From Ignavibacteriales bacterium (GTDB lineage Bacteria; Bacteroidota; Ignavibacteria; Ignavibacteriales; SURF-24): a stretch of 64,000 nucleotides of DNA. The notes beneath the pieces are model-generated. The model saw only the letters and a program-made list of their open reading frames with translations, did no database searches and had not been told where the DNA came from. Of this stretch, positions 35,200 to 44,285 are shown piece by piece (positions within the stretch are counted from its first letter, which is position 1; each line of letters starts with the position of its first letter). The position numbers and the translations under genes were made by a program. Location: the NCBI GenBank assembly GCA_003599415.1, contig QZKB01000167.1:1-64000 (forward strand). The letters run 5' to 3'.

Positions 35200-36318
35200 A
35201 TGAAATTAAAATGCATTGAAAATAACCTGTTAAGTGTAAATTCTTCTTTTTTCTTTTTAAAATTCATTGTGAAATGTCTTTTCACTGTAATTTTAATGAT
35301 ATGTAAATTCAGTAGCTATTCATATTCTCAATCGCTTAATACTTCTGTTGAAGTAATTGTTGATACAACCATTTTCCCGGACGGTACATTCAAAGCATGC
35401 CACGCCAGTACAATTGTTGAATTATCTCCGGGTAAATTTATGGCAGCATGGTTTGCAGGCTCAAATGAAGGAGCAAACGATGTCGGAATCTGGGCTTCCG
35501 TTTTATATGATAAGAAATGGAGGACACCAATTGAGATTGCTAAAGGAATAGATTCAAACGGTAATCAACTACCTTGCTGGAATCCGGTTCTCTTTAAAGC
35601 TTACAATAATAATTTATTTCTCTTTTATAAAGTTGGTGTCAATCCACGTGAATGGTGGGGAATGGTTAGGCAATCAACCGATGATGGAAAAACATGGACT
35701 GAACCGCAGGCATTACCAAAAGATTTTCTTGGCCCAATAAAGAATAAACCAATTCAACTGGCCGATGGGAATATTCTTTGTCCTTCAAGTGTGGAAAGCT
35801 TAGATACTAAAAGATGGACAATTCATTTAGAGATTACTGATGAAAATCTTTCAGCCTGGAAGAAAATAGAATTTGAAGAAGACACAACTATTGGTGTAAT
35901 TCAACCTACTATTTTGAAACACATAGACGGAAAACTGCAGATGCTTTGCCGCAGCAGGCAGAACTTGATTTATCAAACCTGGTCAGCAGATAATGGTTTG
36001 CTCTGGAGCAGGTTGACTAAAACAAATTTACCAAATCCAAATTCCGGTATTGACGCTGTTACACTGGATGATGGTTCATTCCTTTTAATCTACAATCCTT
36101 TATTGCAGGGAAGCGATTGGTTTTACGGCAGGAATGTTCTTAACGTCGCAATATCAGATGATGGGCTGGAGTGGAAGGATATTTATCAACTTGAAAATGA
36201 GAAAGATGGTGAGTTTAGTTACCCGGCAGTAATTCAGGCTGCGGATAAAACAATTCATATTACTTATACAGACAAAAGAAAAAATATAAAGTATGTAGTT
36301 CTTAAGTTGATTAAGTAA
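35200..36318 (+). CDS. Exported sialidase/BNR-type protein
   Basis: 372 residues. An N-terminal hydrophobic signal (KFIVKCLFTVILMICKF) precedes a six-bladed propeller: FKACHASTIVELSPGKFMAA, WFAGSNEGANDVGIW, Asp-box-like STDDGKTWTEPQ, LCRSRQNLIYQTWSADNGLLW. It matches the BNR_2/sialidase-like superfamily, which includes exo-hydrolases and lyases. The Arg triad of true sialidases was not traced with confidence, so specificity is open. It stands alone between the efflux operon and an unknown gene. Confidence 0.75.
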   Translation: MKLKCIENNLLSVNSSFFFLKFIVKCLFTVILMICKFSSYSYSQSLNTSVEVIVDTTIFPDGTFKACHASTIVELSPGKFMAAWFAGSNEGANDVGIWASVLYDKKWRTPIEIAKGIDSNGNQLPCWNPVLFKAYNNNLFLFYKVGVNPREWWGMVRQSTDDGKTWTEPQALPKDFLGPIKNKPIQLADGNILCPSSVESLDTKRWTIHLEITDENLSAWKKIEFEEDTTIGVIQPTILKHIDGKLQMLCRSRQNLIYQTWSADNGLLWSRLTKTNLPNPNSGIDAVTLDDGSFLLIYNPLLQGSDWFYGRNVLNVAISDDGLEWKDIYQLENEKDGEFSYPAVIQAADKTIHITYTDKRKNIKYVVLKLIK

Positions 36319-36435
36319 TCCTTTCATATTAAATTTTATTAAGTACTGATGTAGAGGGGTTTTCAATTATACTGGTATATCTCTGAAGAATAATTAAAAT
36401 TAACTTTTAACAGTTAAAACAGAAAGAATTATTAA

Positions 36436-37608
36436 ATGGACTCCTTACATTATCCGGGTATTGATGATGTAATACAGATTGCTTCAATTGATGACCCTCA
36501 AATTCGAAATCTACTTATTACACAATGTTATTATGAAATATCAAGGGCATTTGCAGAACGAATTGCTGTTGATGCGAACTGGTGTACTTTTGCCACATGG
36601 GCATCAAAACAGGCGGGACAAACAATCCGCAAAGAAGATTTTATTAAAGCTGTAAAATCTAAACTTAACATTCAACCCTGGACGGAAGAGGCGATCAATA
36701 AAATAATTCTGGCTGCTTTTGATATTGGATCAAAACAAAATGAGAATTATTTACAGAAATCAATCTGGAAAGCATTAAATATAACTGCACTTGATAAAGC
36801 AAGTGATTCTGTAGCAAGGGGGAATAAAAAAGTTTTTGAAGAAATAGGGAAAGAATTTGTGCGATTCATCTTAAGATGCTTTCCCGATGAAGTATATAAT
36901 CAAAATTCTATAAATGAATTTTGTGCCGGTCTTAAACCTGGTCTGCCTCCTGATGGACAACAATATCTCCTTAATGCATTCACCAGATATTATCAGGCTT
37001 TGTTTGAGGAGGATAATAAAAAGAAAGCAGAACTTATTCTGCTGGCCAACCTTGAAGTTGGTTTTCATGAGCAGACAAGACTGCAGCCGGAAATTGCAGA
37101 TTCACTGAACGTAGCTTTAGTGGAGCCGAAAGAATTCAGGAATAAATTTTATGATGAAATTTATCCCACTAATACTTTCTGGAACAGGATTAAAACTTTC
37201 TTCCTGCGGTTATTCGGCAGACTAACCGACCTTGATTCTGCTATTGAACAGTTTGTAAATTTTTCTCAGCACAATCTTCGCCTTATAATTACAGAGCATC
37301 TGATGTCGATAAGTTTTCCACCCGATATTCGCATTCAATTAGGAAAGGACTTGACGGCAGAATTCCCTGTAATACTACAAAAGCTGGAAAATACAGAACT
37401 AAATATGTTGCTTAATAAAGTTGATCCTACCCCAAACAGCCTTTTAGAAAGTGGGGCAATTGACTGGGCAGATTTACCGGAAAGAATACATTTTATTGCC
37501 GACCTGTTTAGGTGTTATCAGGAATCAAACAATCTTTTTAAAGAACCATTTAGTCCCGAACAGGTTATGGAAATAAGAGCAGGCAGTTTACCTGCAGGTA
37601 AATTATAA
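36436..37608 (+). CDS. Unrecognised 390-residue cytosolic protein
   Basis: No signal peptide or transmembrane helix. The N-terminus reads MDSLHYPGIDDVIQIASIDD, followed by the well-formed segment ANWCTFATWASKQAGQTIRK with a Trp-Cys pair that looks like a conserved core. Largely helical throughout, with a Phe/Leu-rich amphipathic stretch (FWNRIKTFFLRLFGRL) near 250-265. It ends facing the thiolase gene. I do not recognise a family, and no catalytic motif is evident. Length and codon use look like a normal gene. Confidence 0.7.
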   Translation: MDSLHYPGIDDVIQIASIDDPQIRNLLITQCYYEISRAFAERIAVDANWCTFATWASKQAGQTIRKEDFIKAVKSKLNIQPWTEEAINKIILAAFDIGSKQNENYLQKSIWKALNITALDKASDSVARGNKKVFEEIGKEFVRFILRCFPDEVYNQNSINEFCAGLKPGLPPDGQQYLLNAFTRYYQALFEEDNKKKAELILLANLEVGFHEQTRLQPEIADSLNVALVEPKEFRNKFYDEIYPTNTFWNRIKTFFLRLFGRLTDLDSAIEQFVNFSQHNLRLIITEHLMSISFPPDIRIQLGKDLTAEFPVILQKLENTELNMLLNKVDPTPNSLLESGAIDWADLPERIHFIADLFRCYQESNNLFKEPFSPEQVMEIRAGSLPAGKL

Positions 37609-37631
37609 ATTACTGCAGTTTTATAAGAGAT

Positions 37632-38810
37632 TTATTCATATCTCTTAAATATTACAGCCGATGCTTCTCCTCCACCGATGCAAAGTGAAGCGAGACCAAA
37701 TTTTGAGTTTCTTTTTTTCATCTCGTGTAAAAGCGTGACAGTAATCCTTGCACCACTTGCACCAATCGGATGACCCAAAGCAATTGCTCCGCCGTTTACG
37801 TTTACATTCTCTGTAGTAAGTCCTGTTAGCTTATTTACAGCAAGTGATACAACTGCAAAAGCTTCATTTATTTCATAGAGGTCTATGTCTGAAGTATTCA
37901 TACTTGCTTTGCCAAGCACTTTTTTAATTGCATCTGCAGGGGCAGTAGTGAATTCAATGGGTGCTTTTGCCGCAGAGCTTTGAGCAACAATTTCTACAAT
38001 CGGATTTATTCCAAGTTGCTTTGCTTTTTCTTCACTCATTATTAATACTGCCGCAGCGCCGTCATTTATTTTTGATGAATTTGCAGCGGTTACAATACCG
38101 TGCTTGTCGAATGCGGGTTTTAGTAAAGGAATCTTTTCGAACTTTACCTTTTCAGGCTCTTCATCTTTAGTTACAATTGAATTGCCATGTTTTGTCTCAA
38201 TTTTAATTGGAATAATCTCGTCATTAAATTTACCCTGCTGCTGTGCATCCAAAGCGCGTCTGTATGATAATTCAGCAAACTTGTCTACATCATTACGCGT
38301 AAAATTCATGTCTTTTGCACAGGCTTCTGCACAGTTGCCCATATGTATGTTGTTATACACATCAGTCAATCCGTCAACAAGAATTGTATCAAACAAATTG
38401 GAGTGACCAAGCCTAAGCCCGTTCCTGGCATCTTGTAAAAAGTGCGGAGCATTGCTCATGCTTTCCTGTCCTCCGGCAATAATAACATCTGCATCACCAA
38501 GTTGAATTGCCTGGTGAGCAAGCATAATTGCTTTCAACCCGCTGCCGCACATTTTGTTTATGGTAAGACATTCGGTTTTGTCCGGTAAACCGGCATTAAG
38601 CGCTGCCTGCCTTGCCGGCGCTTGTCCTAAACCTGCTGTTAATACATTTCCCATTATTACTTCATCAACCAAAGAGGGATCGATAAGTGATTCATCAAGG
38701 ATTGATTTAATTGCTATGCTTCCAAGCTGCGGCGCTGTAAGGTTTGATAATAACCCGTTGAAAGCTCCAATTGGAGTTCTTTTTGCATGCGTTATTACAA
38801 CTTTTTTCAT
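37632..38810 (-). CDS. Thiolase (acetyl-CoA acetyltransferase)
   Basis: 392 residues. Nucleophile Cys88 in INKMCGSGLKA, GGAIALGHPIGASGAR with the catalytic His, and the final ASLCIGGGEASA with the second Cys are all intact. Full length for a biosynthetic/degradative thiolase that interconverts two acetyl-CoA and acetoacetyl-CoA, or acts in beta-oxidation. AAGGAAG sits 7 bases upstream. It is convergent with the unknown gene; a short hairpin (AAGAGAT-ATCTCTT) straddles the stop. No other fatty-acid gene is adjacent. Confidence 0.96.
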   Translation of the reverse strand: MKKVVITHAKRTPIGAFNGLLSNLTAPQLGSIAIKSILDESLIDPSLVDEVIMGNVLTAGLGQAPARQAALNAGLPDKTECLTINKMCGSGLKAIMLAHQAIQLGDADVIIAGGQESMSNAPHFLQDARNGLRLGHSNLFDTILVDGLTDVYNNIHMGNCAEACAKDMNFTRNDVDKFAELSYRRALDAQQQGKFNDEIIPIKIETKHGNSIVTKDEEPEKVKFEKIPLLKPAFDKHGIVTAANSSKINDGAAAVLIMSEEKAKQLGINPIVEIVAQSSAAKAPIEFTTAPADAIKKVLGKASMNTSDIDLYEINEAFAVVSLAVNKLTGLTTENVNVNGGAIALGHPIGASGARITVTLLHEMKKRNSKFGLASLCIGGGEASAVIFKRYE

Positions 38811-39328
38811 TAGTCTTCCTTATAAATTGTTGCGGCGTTTTAACATTGATATCATAATTAAAAAGAGAATGAAAGTAAAGATGTATTTCTCAAATGTTCT
38901 TACTACTACTATTCAAAATAAAGTTAAAAGTAAATAAAAGATTCAAGAGAATTTATTTTGAACAAATTATTTTCAGTTTCAAATCAATTTCTCTTTTTCT
39001 GTTTAACCTGCCTCAGACTTAGGTTGATATATCCAGTTAGGCTGACAAATGCAGATTAATTTTTTAACGAATTTCTTTTATGTGCCTGAATTTTTATATG
39101 TGTTTGCGACAGGTAAGAGAAAAATATATTGCAACGGTAAGATTCTGCTCCGTCTGTTGAAATTAACTTTGTAATGATTTAATTTGCAACAGAAACAAAC
39201 GGGATAAATAATAAGAGCGGGGAATTCTTTCAGTATGTCTTCGCATGAAAAGAGATTATAATAACAAATGAAATTTTTTTAATTATTACCCCATTACTTA
39301 TCTATTTTAAAAGCGATAAAGGTGGCAG
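38811..39328. other. Divergent spacer, no feature identified
   Basis: About 520 AT-rich bases between the thiolase and DUF4097 genes. It should carry both promoters, but no -35/-10 pair stood out. None of the dispersed cassettes or octamer arrays is present, in contrast to the other long spacers. Confidence 0.5.
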
Positions 39329-40123
39329 ATGAAAGTTGTAATAAAGCATTGTTCTTTTATATTTTTAATCCCTGCATTTCTGTTGCTTCCGGGATGCTCT
39401 GATAAATCTGTTAACAACGATACCTGGTTTGAATATTCAGAACGTGTGAATGGTTCAGATGTTATTCCTGATAGCCTTAAAAAGATTTTCATTACTAACC
39501 AGATTGGCGTCATTTCATTAAATGGTACTAATAGCGCAAGTGCAGTTTCATTTCTTCTTGATAGAACTGTCCGGGTAACTTCACAATCCTTGGCACGAAC
39601 AGAATTTGAAAAAATTATTTTATTGTCAAACCATTATAAAGACTCAGTGTTTTACTCAATTGAATCGCCATCAGGTGATTACAATTTTTACCGGTGTAAT
39701 TTGACTCTCTTCATTCCGTATATCGCTAATGTTTATATGAATAAACCGAACAGGGGAATATTTACTACAAATCTTGAATCTGATCTGTTTGCCGAAAGTG
39801 AATCCGGAGATTGTAATATTGAACAGCATACAGGCTCAGTTGAAGTACATACCGGGACGGGAAATATAAATGCAGTTATTGATATACCGGAAACCGGATT
39901 TTGTAAATGCTATTCCGAAACAGGAGATATAACAATAAAAATTCCAACTGGAATTTCTGCCATTGTAAACATTAAAACAGTATCGGGTTCAATTTCAATT
40001 AAGAATTTAAATGTAAACTACAGTATCAATACCAGTACTTCTAAAACCGGTAACCTGGGAAATGGCGAAGCGACTATTTATCTTGAAAGTAAAAAAGGGA
40101 AAATTACTTTAGAAGGAATGTAA
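39329..40123 (+). CDS. DUF4097-like lipoprotein
   Basis: 264 residues. Signal and lipobox LLLPGC-SD, then repeated short strands with alternating Gly/Ser (ESGDCNIEQHTGSVEVHTGTG, and YSETGDITIKIP, TVSGSISIKN), the pattern of DUF4097/putative adhesin beta-helices. It is probably anchored at the cell envelope. The ATG follows AAAGGTGG by 4 bases. It is followed 19 bases later by the M23 gene and could be co-transcribed. Function is unknown for the family. Confidence 0.72.
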   Translation: MKVVIKHCSFIFLIPAFLLLPGCSDKSVNNDTWFEYSERVNGSDVIPDSLKKIFITNQIGVISLNGTNSASAVSFLLDRTVRVTSQSLARTEFEKIILLSNHYKDSVFYSIESPSGDYNFYRCNLTLFIPYIANVYMNKPNRGIFTTNLESDLFAESESGDCNIEQHTGSVEVHTGTGNINAVIDIPETGFCKCYSETGDITIKIPTGISAIVNIKTVSGSISIKNLNVNYSINTSTSKTGNLGNGEATIYLESKKGKITLEGM

Positions 40124-40142
40124 TTCTACAGGGAATAATTTT

Positions 40143-40793
40143 ATGAACAATTTAATATTGCTGCTGGTTATCATTTTTAATCTCTTTCAGATTAAAGACA
40201 AACCTCAAAGTTATATTGAAAGAACGCGATTAAGGTTTGAACCCGCATATTCAGATAATAATCCTGCAGAGGTAGTTAAAAGCTGGAAAGTGCCTTTCAA
40301 AACAACTGATCGAAATAAGTTAAAAACTATTAAAGTAATTAGTACATTCGGAGCAAAAAGAGATACATATTTAAAAGGGCATATTCATACGGCAATAGAT
40401 ATCATTCCGTCAAAACCGGAAAACTATAATTATGTTTATCCAATTGCAGACGGGGTTATTTGTTCAATTCATCTTGGACATCCGCATAAGACGATAGTAA
40501 TAAAACATAAACTGCCGGATAGTACATATGTCTTTTCTTCGTATAAACACCTACAGGAAATTTATGTTGAGACTGGCGATAATGTGAAACAGGAGACAAA
40601 ACTTGCCAGATTGTACACCCATGCTGAAGCCAAAAAACAGGGCGGCAATTATGATCATCTTCATCTGGAAATAAGAAAATCATTTAACGATTACGGATGT
40701 GCAAGCTGGCTTACAATGACAAAAGAGGAATTAAATAAATACTTTTTTGATCCCCTGGATTTTCTGAAAAAGAATCTTGGAGAAATTAAATAG
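40143..40793 (+). CDS. M23-family (LytM-like) peptidase domain protein
   Basis: 216 residues with an N-terminal hydrophobic segment. The zinc site is visible as HIHTAIDI (His and Asp of the first motif) and DHLHLEIR (HxH), with the intervening strand VFSSYKHLQEI. Most M23 members cut peptidoglycan cross-bridges; a few are inactive scaffolds. Both motifs look complete here. It is likely periplasmic. It is convergent with the nitroreductase gene. Confidence 0.85.
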   Translation: MNNLILLLVIIFNLFQIKDKPQSYIERTRLRFEPAYSDNNPAEVVKSWKVPFKTTDRNKLKTIKVISTFGAKRDTYLKGHIHTAIDIIPSKPENYNYVYPIADGVICSIHLGHPHKTIVIKHKLPDSTYVFSSYKHLQEIYVETGDNVKQETKLARLYTHAEAKKQGGNYDHLHLEIRKSFNDYGCASWLTMTKEELNKYFFDPLDFLKKNLGEIK

Positions 40794-40839
40794 CTCAGAT
40801 GATCTTACCGATTCTAAAATATTTGCTGCCTTCAATAAA

Positions 40840-41361
40840 TTAAAACTTTTCCTTATGCAGAATCATCTCCATCGGTTTTCTTTTTGATGAATGTCTTTCT
40901 GTATCCGCAACATCAGCTGGATAACCAAGCGGAAGTATAACCATCGGTTCAATATTATCGGGAAGATTCAGAATCTCAATTACCTTTTGTTTATCGAAAT
41001 TGCATACCCAGCATGTGCCAAGTCCCTGTTCGGTTGCCATCAGCGTTATATGATCTACAGTTATAGCAATATCAATATCGCAATGATCTTTACCGTCAGA
41101 TCTTTTCCAGGATGCCGAATGATCTCCGCAGACAACAATTATAACAGGCGCCTGTTGCAGCCAATCTCTTTTGTATGCAGAGCATATTTCCTTCCTGTTC
41201 CCTTCATCCTGTATAACAACAAAATGCCAGGGCTGGTAATTAACCGCAGAAGGAGCAATTCTTCCGGCTTCAAGAACTTTGTAAAGTTTTCCTTCATCAA
41301 CTGCTTTATTTAGATAACTGCGGCAGGAGAATCTTTCTCTTGCGAGTTCTATAAAATCCAT
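40840..41361 (-). CDS. Nitroreductase-family FMN oxidoreductase
   Basis: 173 residues. FSCRSYLNKAVDEGKLYKVL and RIAPSAVNYQPWHFVVIQD are the FMN-binding opening of nitroreductases; ATEQGLGTCWVCNFD and ILPLGYPADV complete the family pattern. It reduces nitro or quinone compounds with NAD(P)H. It is downstream of an aldo/keto reductase by 17 bases, so the two form a small redox operon. Substrate is not predictable. Confidence 0.92.
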   Translation of the reverse strand: MDFIELARERFSCRSYLNKAVDEGKLYKVLEAGRIAPSAVNYQPWHFVVIQDEGNRKEICSAYKRDWLQQAPVIIVVCGDHSASWKRSDGKDHCDIDIAITVDHITLMATEQGLGTCWVCNFDKQKVIEILNLPDNIEPMVILPLGYPADVADTERHSSKRKPMEMILHKEKF

Positions 41362-41378
41362 AATTATTTAATCTCCAT

Positions 41379-42347
41379 TTAACTATAAAAATTTCTTATC
41401 CATCTGTGCGCTTTTAACTTTTCCATTAATGCAGAAGATAGCTTTCCTTTCTCAACAGCAGCTTTATTAAGGAGTAGATTCTTTTCGCTTCTCATTCCCG
41501 GAATTACAGAAGTAACAGCATCAAAGCTAATTAAATATCTTAACGCCGCTTCGGCAACTGAACCTGTTTCACCTTTGGTGTCTTCAATTATTTTTTCAAC
41601 TCTTAAAGCCACTTCTTTTTTCCTGTCTCCTCGGAAATAATTATTACGCCAATCACCACCAGGAAAAGTTGTTTTCTCATTTATAGTTCCGGTAAGACCG
41701 CCTTCATCAAACGGAACACGTGCAAGAATGCTTATTTTATTTTCTTCACAGAAGCCTAAAAGTTTATCAGCTGGCGATTGATCAAAAATATTGAAGATAA
41801 CCTGGTAGCAGTCTATCAATCCGGTTTTGCCTGCTTCAATTCCATTCCAAGGCTGATGGTCATTAATTGAAATTCCAAAGAAGCGGACTTTACCCTCACT
41901 CTTCAATTTTAATATACCTTCTTTCCATTCATCCTGTTCTGCCCATTTATCATTCCACACATGAAACTGCTGCAAGTCAAGGTAATCTCTCTTTAGATTT
42001 CTTAAACTTTGTTCGGTTGATTTTATTATATGTTCTTTAGTAAAGGATTCTTTTAGTGTTGAAGAATCCTTAGCCGGCCATTCATATTTCATAGAAGGAA
42101 TTTTGCTTGCAACAAATATTTTCCTGCCGGATTCTTTTTCAACTTCACCTACTAATTTTTCGCTATGTCCATTTCCATAAACGAGTGCAGTATCAAAAAG
42201 AGTTATGCCTTCATCAATAGCTTTGTGCAGCGCTTTTTTAGATTCTGCATCTTCTGCACCTATCCACATAGATTTACCGATGCCCCAGCACCCGAAACCA
42301 AGCAGCGATACTTTTTCTTCTGACTTAGCGAAGTTTTTGTCTATCAT
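41379..42347 (-). CDS. Aldo/keto reductase
   Basis: 322 residues with the (beta/alpha)8 AKR pattern: FGCWGIGKSMW, GITLFDTALVYGNGHSEKL with the catalytic Asp and Tyr, FVASKIP with the Lys, and a His in LDLQQFHVWND. The NADPH-binding end PGMRSEKNLLLN is present. It reduces aldehydes or ketones in the cytoplasm. It is first gene of the pair with the nitroreductase. The upstream spacer carries GGTAATT repeats. Confidence 0.93.
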   Translation of the reverse strand: MIDKNFAKSEEKVSLLGFGCWGIGKSMWIGAEDAESKKALHKAIDEGITLFDTALVYGNGHSEKLVGEVEKESGRKIFVASKIPSMKYEWPAKDSSTLKESFTKEHIIKSTEQSLRNLKRDYLDLQQFHVWNDKWAEQDEWKEGILKLKSEGKVRFFGISINDHQPWNGIEAGKTGLIDCYQVIFNIFDQSPADKLLGFCEENKISILARVPFDEGGLTGTINEKTTFPGGDWRNNYFRGDRKKEVALRVEKIIEDTKGETGSVAEAALRYLISFDAVTSVIPGMRSEKNLLLNKAAVEKGKLSSALMEKLKAHRWIRNFYS

Positions 42348-42411
42348 TTTATATTTTCCTCATTTTGAAAACAAAATTAATGAATCTTACTGATATGAAA
42401 AATCAGAAATT

Positions 42412-42445
42412 AGAAAATGGTAATTGGTAATTGGTAATTGGAAAC
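42412..42445. repeat. GGTAATT heptamer array
   Basis: Three perfect GGTAATT units at 42419-42439 followed by GGAAAC, embedded in AGAAAATGG and AACATAAAAATTCC. It is related to the AATTGG modules of the composite repeats but has a 7-base period. Confidence 0.65.
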
Positions 42446-42477
42446 ATAAAAATTCCAATTTAGTTTCTAAGGGTAAT

Positions 42478-43302
42478 TTACTCTATTGTTCCTTTGGTGC
42501 CATACCATCTTCTAAGCCAGGCACCCAATCCATCCAAACCCGGAAACATAACCCGTTCGGTTATATTTACCTGATCTAGTTTATCCCGTATTTCCCATTT
42601 CATCTTAGCAGGAATTATAATCCTGTAATACAAATCTTTCTTCTGCGAAAGCCAGGTATCTAGATTTAAAGTTGAATTAGAAAGCACAGAGAAAAGTGCA
42701 AACTGGTTTATAATTCTTTGATCAAGTGAAGGCGGCTCAAAGAAAATTACAAAATCATCTTCACCATGTTTCAAGTTTTCAAATTCATCAAGATTAGGAC
42801 AAATCTTATTCAGCATTTCTACAGTAAAGCCAAGAGATTTTTCCTGTTCAATTTCATCCTGTAATATTTTGGGCATGAACTCACGTATCTTAATATAGTT
42901 GATGCACCATATTACGCCGTCCTGGTCAAACTTCTCACGGTTAGCGGTTGCAAAGTGTAACGCAACATAAGGAGAAAATGTCCAGTCAAGCAGCCGTGTT
43001 GGTAAACCATGATGCTGTGCTACAGATAACCAGTTCCAGATTAAATCTTTCGAAACGGATTCCGGTCCTGCATATTTACGGAAATTTCTTAGGAGATGCT
43101 TTTCCATTTTATAGTAGCTTCCGCCAAGCCGAATAAGTGTTGTTTTCAGTTCATAGGAATTATCGCTTAATCCTCTGTAAACAAAAGAAGATCGGAAACG
43201 ATCGATTGAGGGATCGTAGCAATCCTGGAATAAAAGGTCCTGAAGATGAATCCAGCTATCGGCTGTTTTATCGTTTGAGGTATTTATCATTTTAGTTTCC
43301 AT
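42478..43302 (-). CDS. FRG-domain protein
   Basis: 274 residues, cytosolic. FRSSFVYRGLSDNSYELKTT gives the eponymous arginine-glycine motif (here Y-R-G), followed by WLSVAQHHGLPTRLLDWTFSP and YVALHFATA, the conserved core of FRG proteins. The family is found in phage, plasmid and defence-related contexts, but its enzymatic role is not settled. It follows the second SnoaL-like gene by 16 bases in an apparent operon started by a DNA methyltransferase gene, which is compatible with a defence role. Confidence 0.85.
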   Translation of the reverse strand: METKMINTSNDKTADSWIHLQDLLFQDCYDPSIDRFRSSFVYRGLSDNSYELKTTLIRLGGSYYKMEKHLLRNFRKYAGPESVSKDLIWNWLSVAQHHGLPTRLLDWTFSPYVALHFATANREKFDQDGVIWCINYIKIREFMPKILQDEIEQEKSLGFTVEMLNKICPNLDEFENLKHGEDDFVIFFEPPSLDQRIINQFALFSVLSNSTLNLDTWLSQKKDLYYRIIIPAKMKWEIRDKLDQVNITERVMFPGLDGLGAWLRRWYGTKGTIE

Positions 43303-43318
43303 ATAGAATTTTTATCGT

Positions 43319-43777
43319 TTATTTATTTCGCCCGGCGGCATTCCAGATATCAACATTTAATTTCCAGTTGCCGTTAATATCTTTTTTCCAGATGTGAACG
43401 TTTTTGGTTTTATGCCAAACAGGTTCACTGCCTTTAAGATGATAAGTGTAAAAATAAGTGTTCACAGTATAAGCAATACTACCGGAGATATCTATAGAAA
43501 CAATTTCTTTATCCTTAATTTTGAATACATAATTCGTGTCCATGACAACCTCAGTTATGTCTTTTATCCCTTTTACAATTCCGGCACCAGGCGGCATCAT
43601 AATAGCATCGTCTGCAAAAAGAGCAAGCCGTGTTTTTGTGTCTCCTTTTTCAATAGCCAGATAGAATTTATTGATGGCTTCTTTTAACAAATCAGGTTCA
43701 ATGGATTTGTCCTGGCAAAAAACATTTAATGAAAGTAATAGCAGAACTGAAAAAATTTTTCGAAAAGATAATTTCAT
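43319..43777 (-). CDS. Exported SnoaL/NTF2-like protein, copy 1
   Basis: 152 residues from the ATG after GGAGG; an ATG 15 bases further upstream lacks that site. A signal peptide ends VFCQ. The NTF2-like fold is seen in AINKFYLAIEKGDTKTRLAL, FADDAIMMPPGAGIV and WKLNVDIWNAAG. It is about half identical by eye to the neighbouring copy, so the two are tandem duplicates. Fold members bind small ligands or act as isomerases; function is unknown here. Confidence 0.72.
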   Translation of the reverse strand: MKLSFRKIFSVLLLLSLNVFCQDKSIEPDLLKEAINKFYLAIEKGDTKTRLALFADDAIMMPPGAGIVKGIKDITEVVMDTNYVFKIKDKEIVSIDISGSIAYTVNTYFYTYHLKGSEPVWHKTKNVHIWKKDINGNWKLNVDIWNAAGRNK

Positions 43778-43805
43778 GATTCCTCCATGCATTGATTCAA
43801 ATAAA

Positions 43806-44276
43806 TTAAAGCAATTCGGAAAACTTTTTTATCTCATTGCTGTTCCAGATGTCTGCCTGAATTTTCCAATCTCCGGATTTATTCTTTTTCCATACGTGCA
43901 GACTTTTAGTACTTTGCCATTCCTCAACTCCGCCCTTAAGATAGAAAGCAAACTTATAATTATTAACAATGTAAGCAAGGTCATCGCTCATATAAATATC
44001 CACGGCTCTTCTATCTTTAACTTTAAAAACATAAGAAGTGTCTCCGAGAAATTTTGCAATTTCATTTTTACCCCTTAGTATAGAAGCATTATTGGGCATC
44101 AGAATAGCATCCTCATTATAAAAATTTAATCTTCCCTTATAATCTCTGCTTCCTATTGATGAATAGTAACGGGCGATTTCCCTTGTAAGTAATTTGAAAT
44201 CGTTTTTTTTGTTTTGGCAGGCAGGTGCAAAAATAAATGATAAGATCAACAACGCGTACATAAGTTGTCTTTTCAT
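43806..44276 (-). CDS. Exported SnoaL/NTF2-like lipoprotein, copy 2
   Basis: 156 residues. FIFAPAC-QN is the lipobox. The core pattern repeats that of the next gene: IARYYSSIGSRDYKGRLNF, YNEDAILMPNNASIL, then LHVWKKNKSGDWKIQADIWN. Its gene begins 9 bases after the methyltransferase stop. The pairing of a methyltransferase with exported lipoproteins is odd. Ancestral duplication followed by a change of export type is the simplest view. Confidence 0.74.
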   Translation of the reverse strand: MKRQLMYALLILSFIFAPACQNKKNDFKLLTREIARYYSSIGSRDYKGRLNFYNEDAILMPNNASILRGKNEIAKFLGDTSYVFKVKDRRAVDIYMSDDLAYIVNNYKFAFYLKGGVEEWQSTKSLHVWKKNKSGDWKIQADIWNSNEIKKFSELL

Positions 44277-44285
44277 TATAACCTT

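Noticed and set aside
37625-37646. Strong terminator between thiolase and the unknown gene
   Set aside because: Only a 7-bp AT-rich stem that overlaps the thiolase stop codon; too weak for a separate call.
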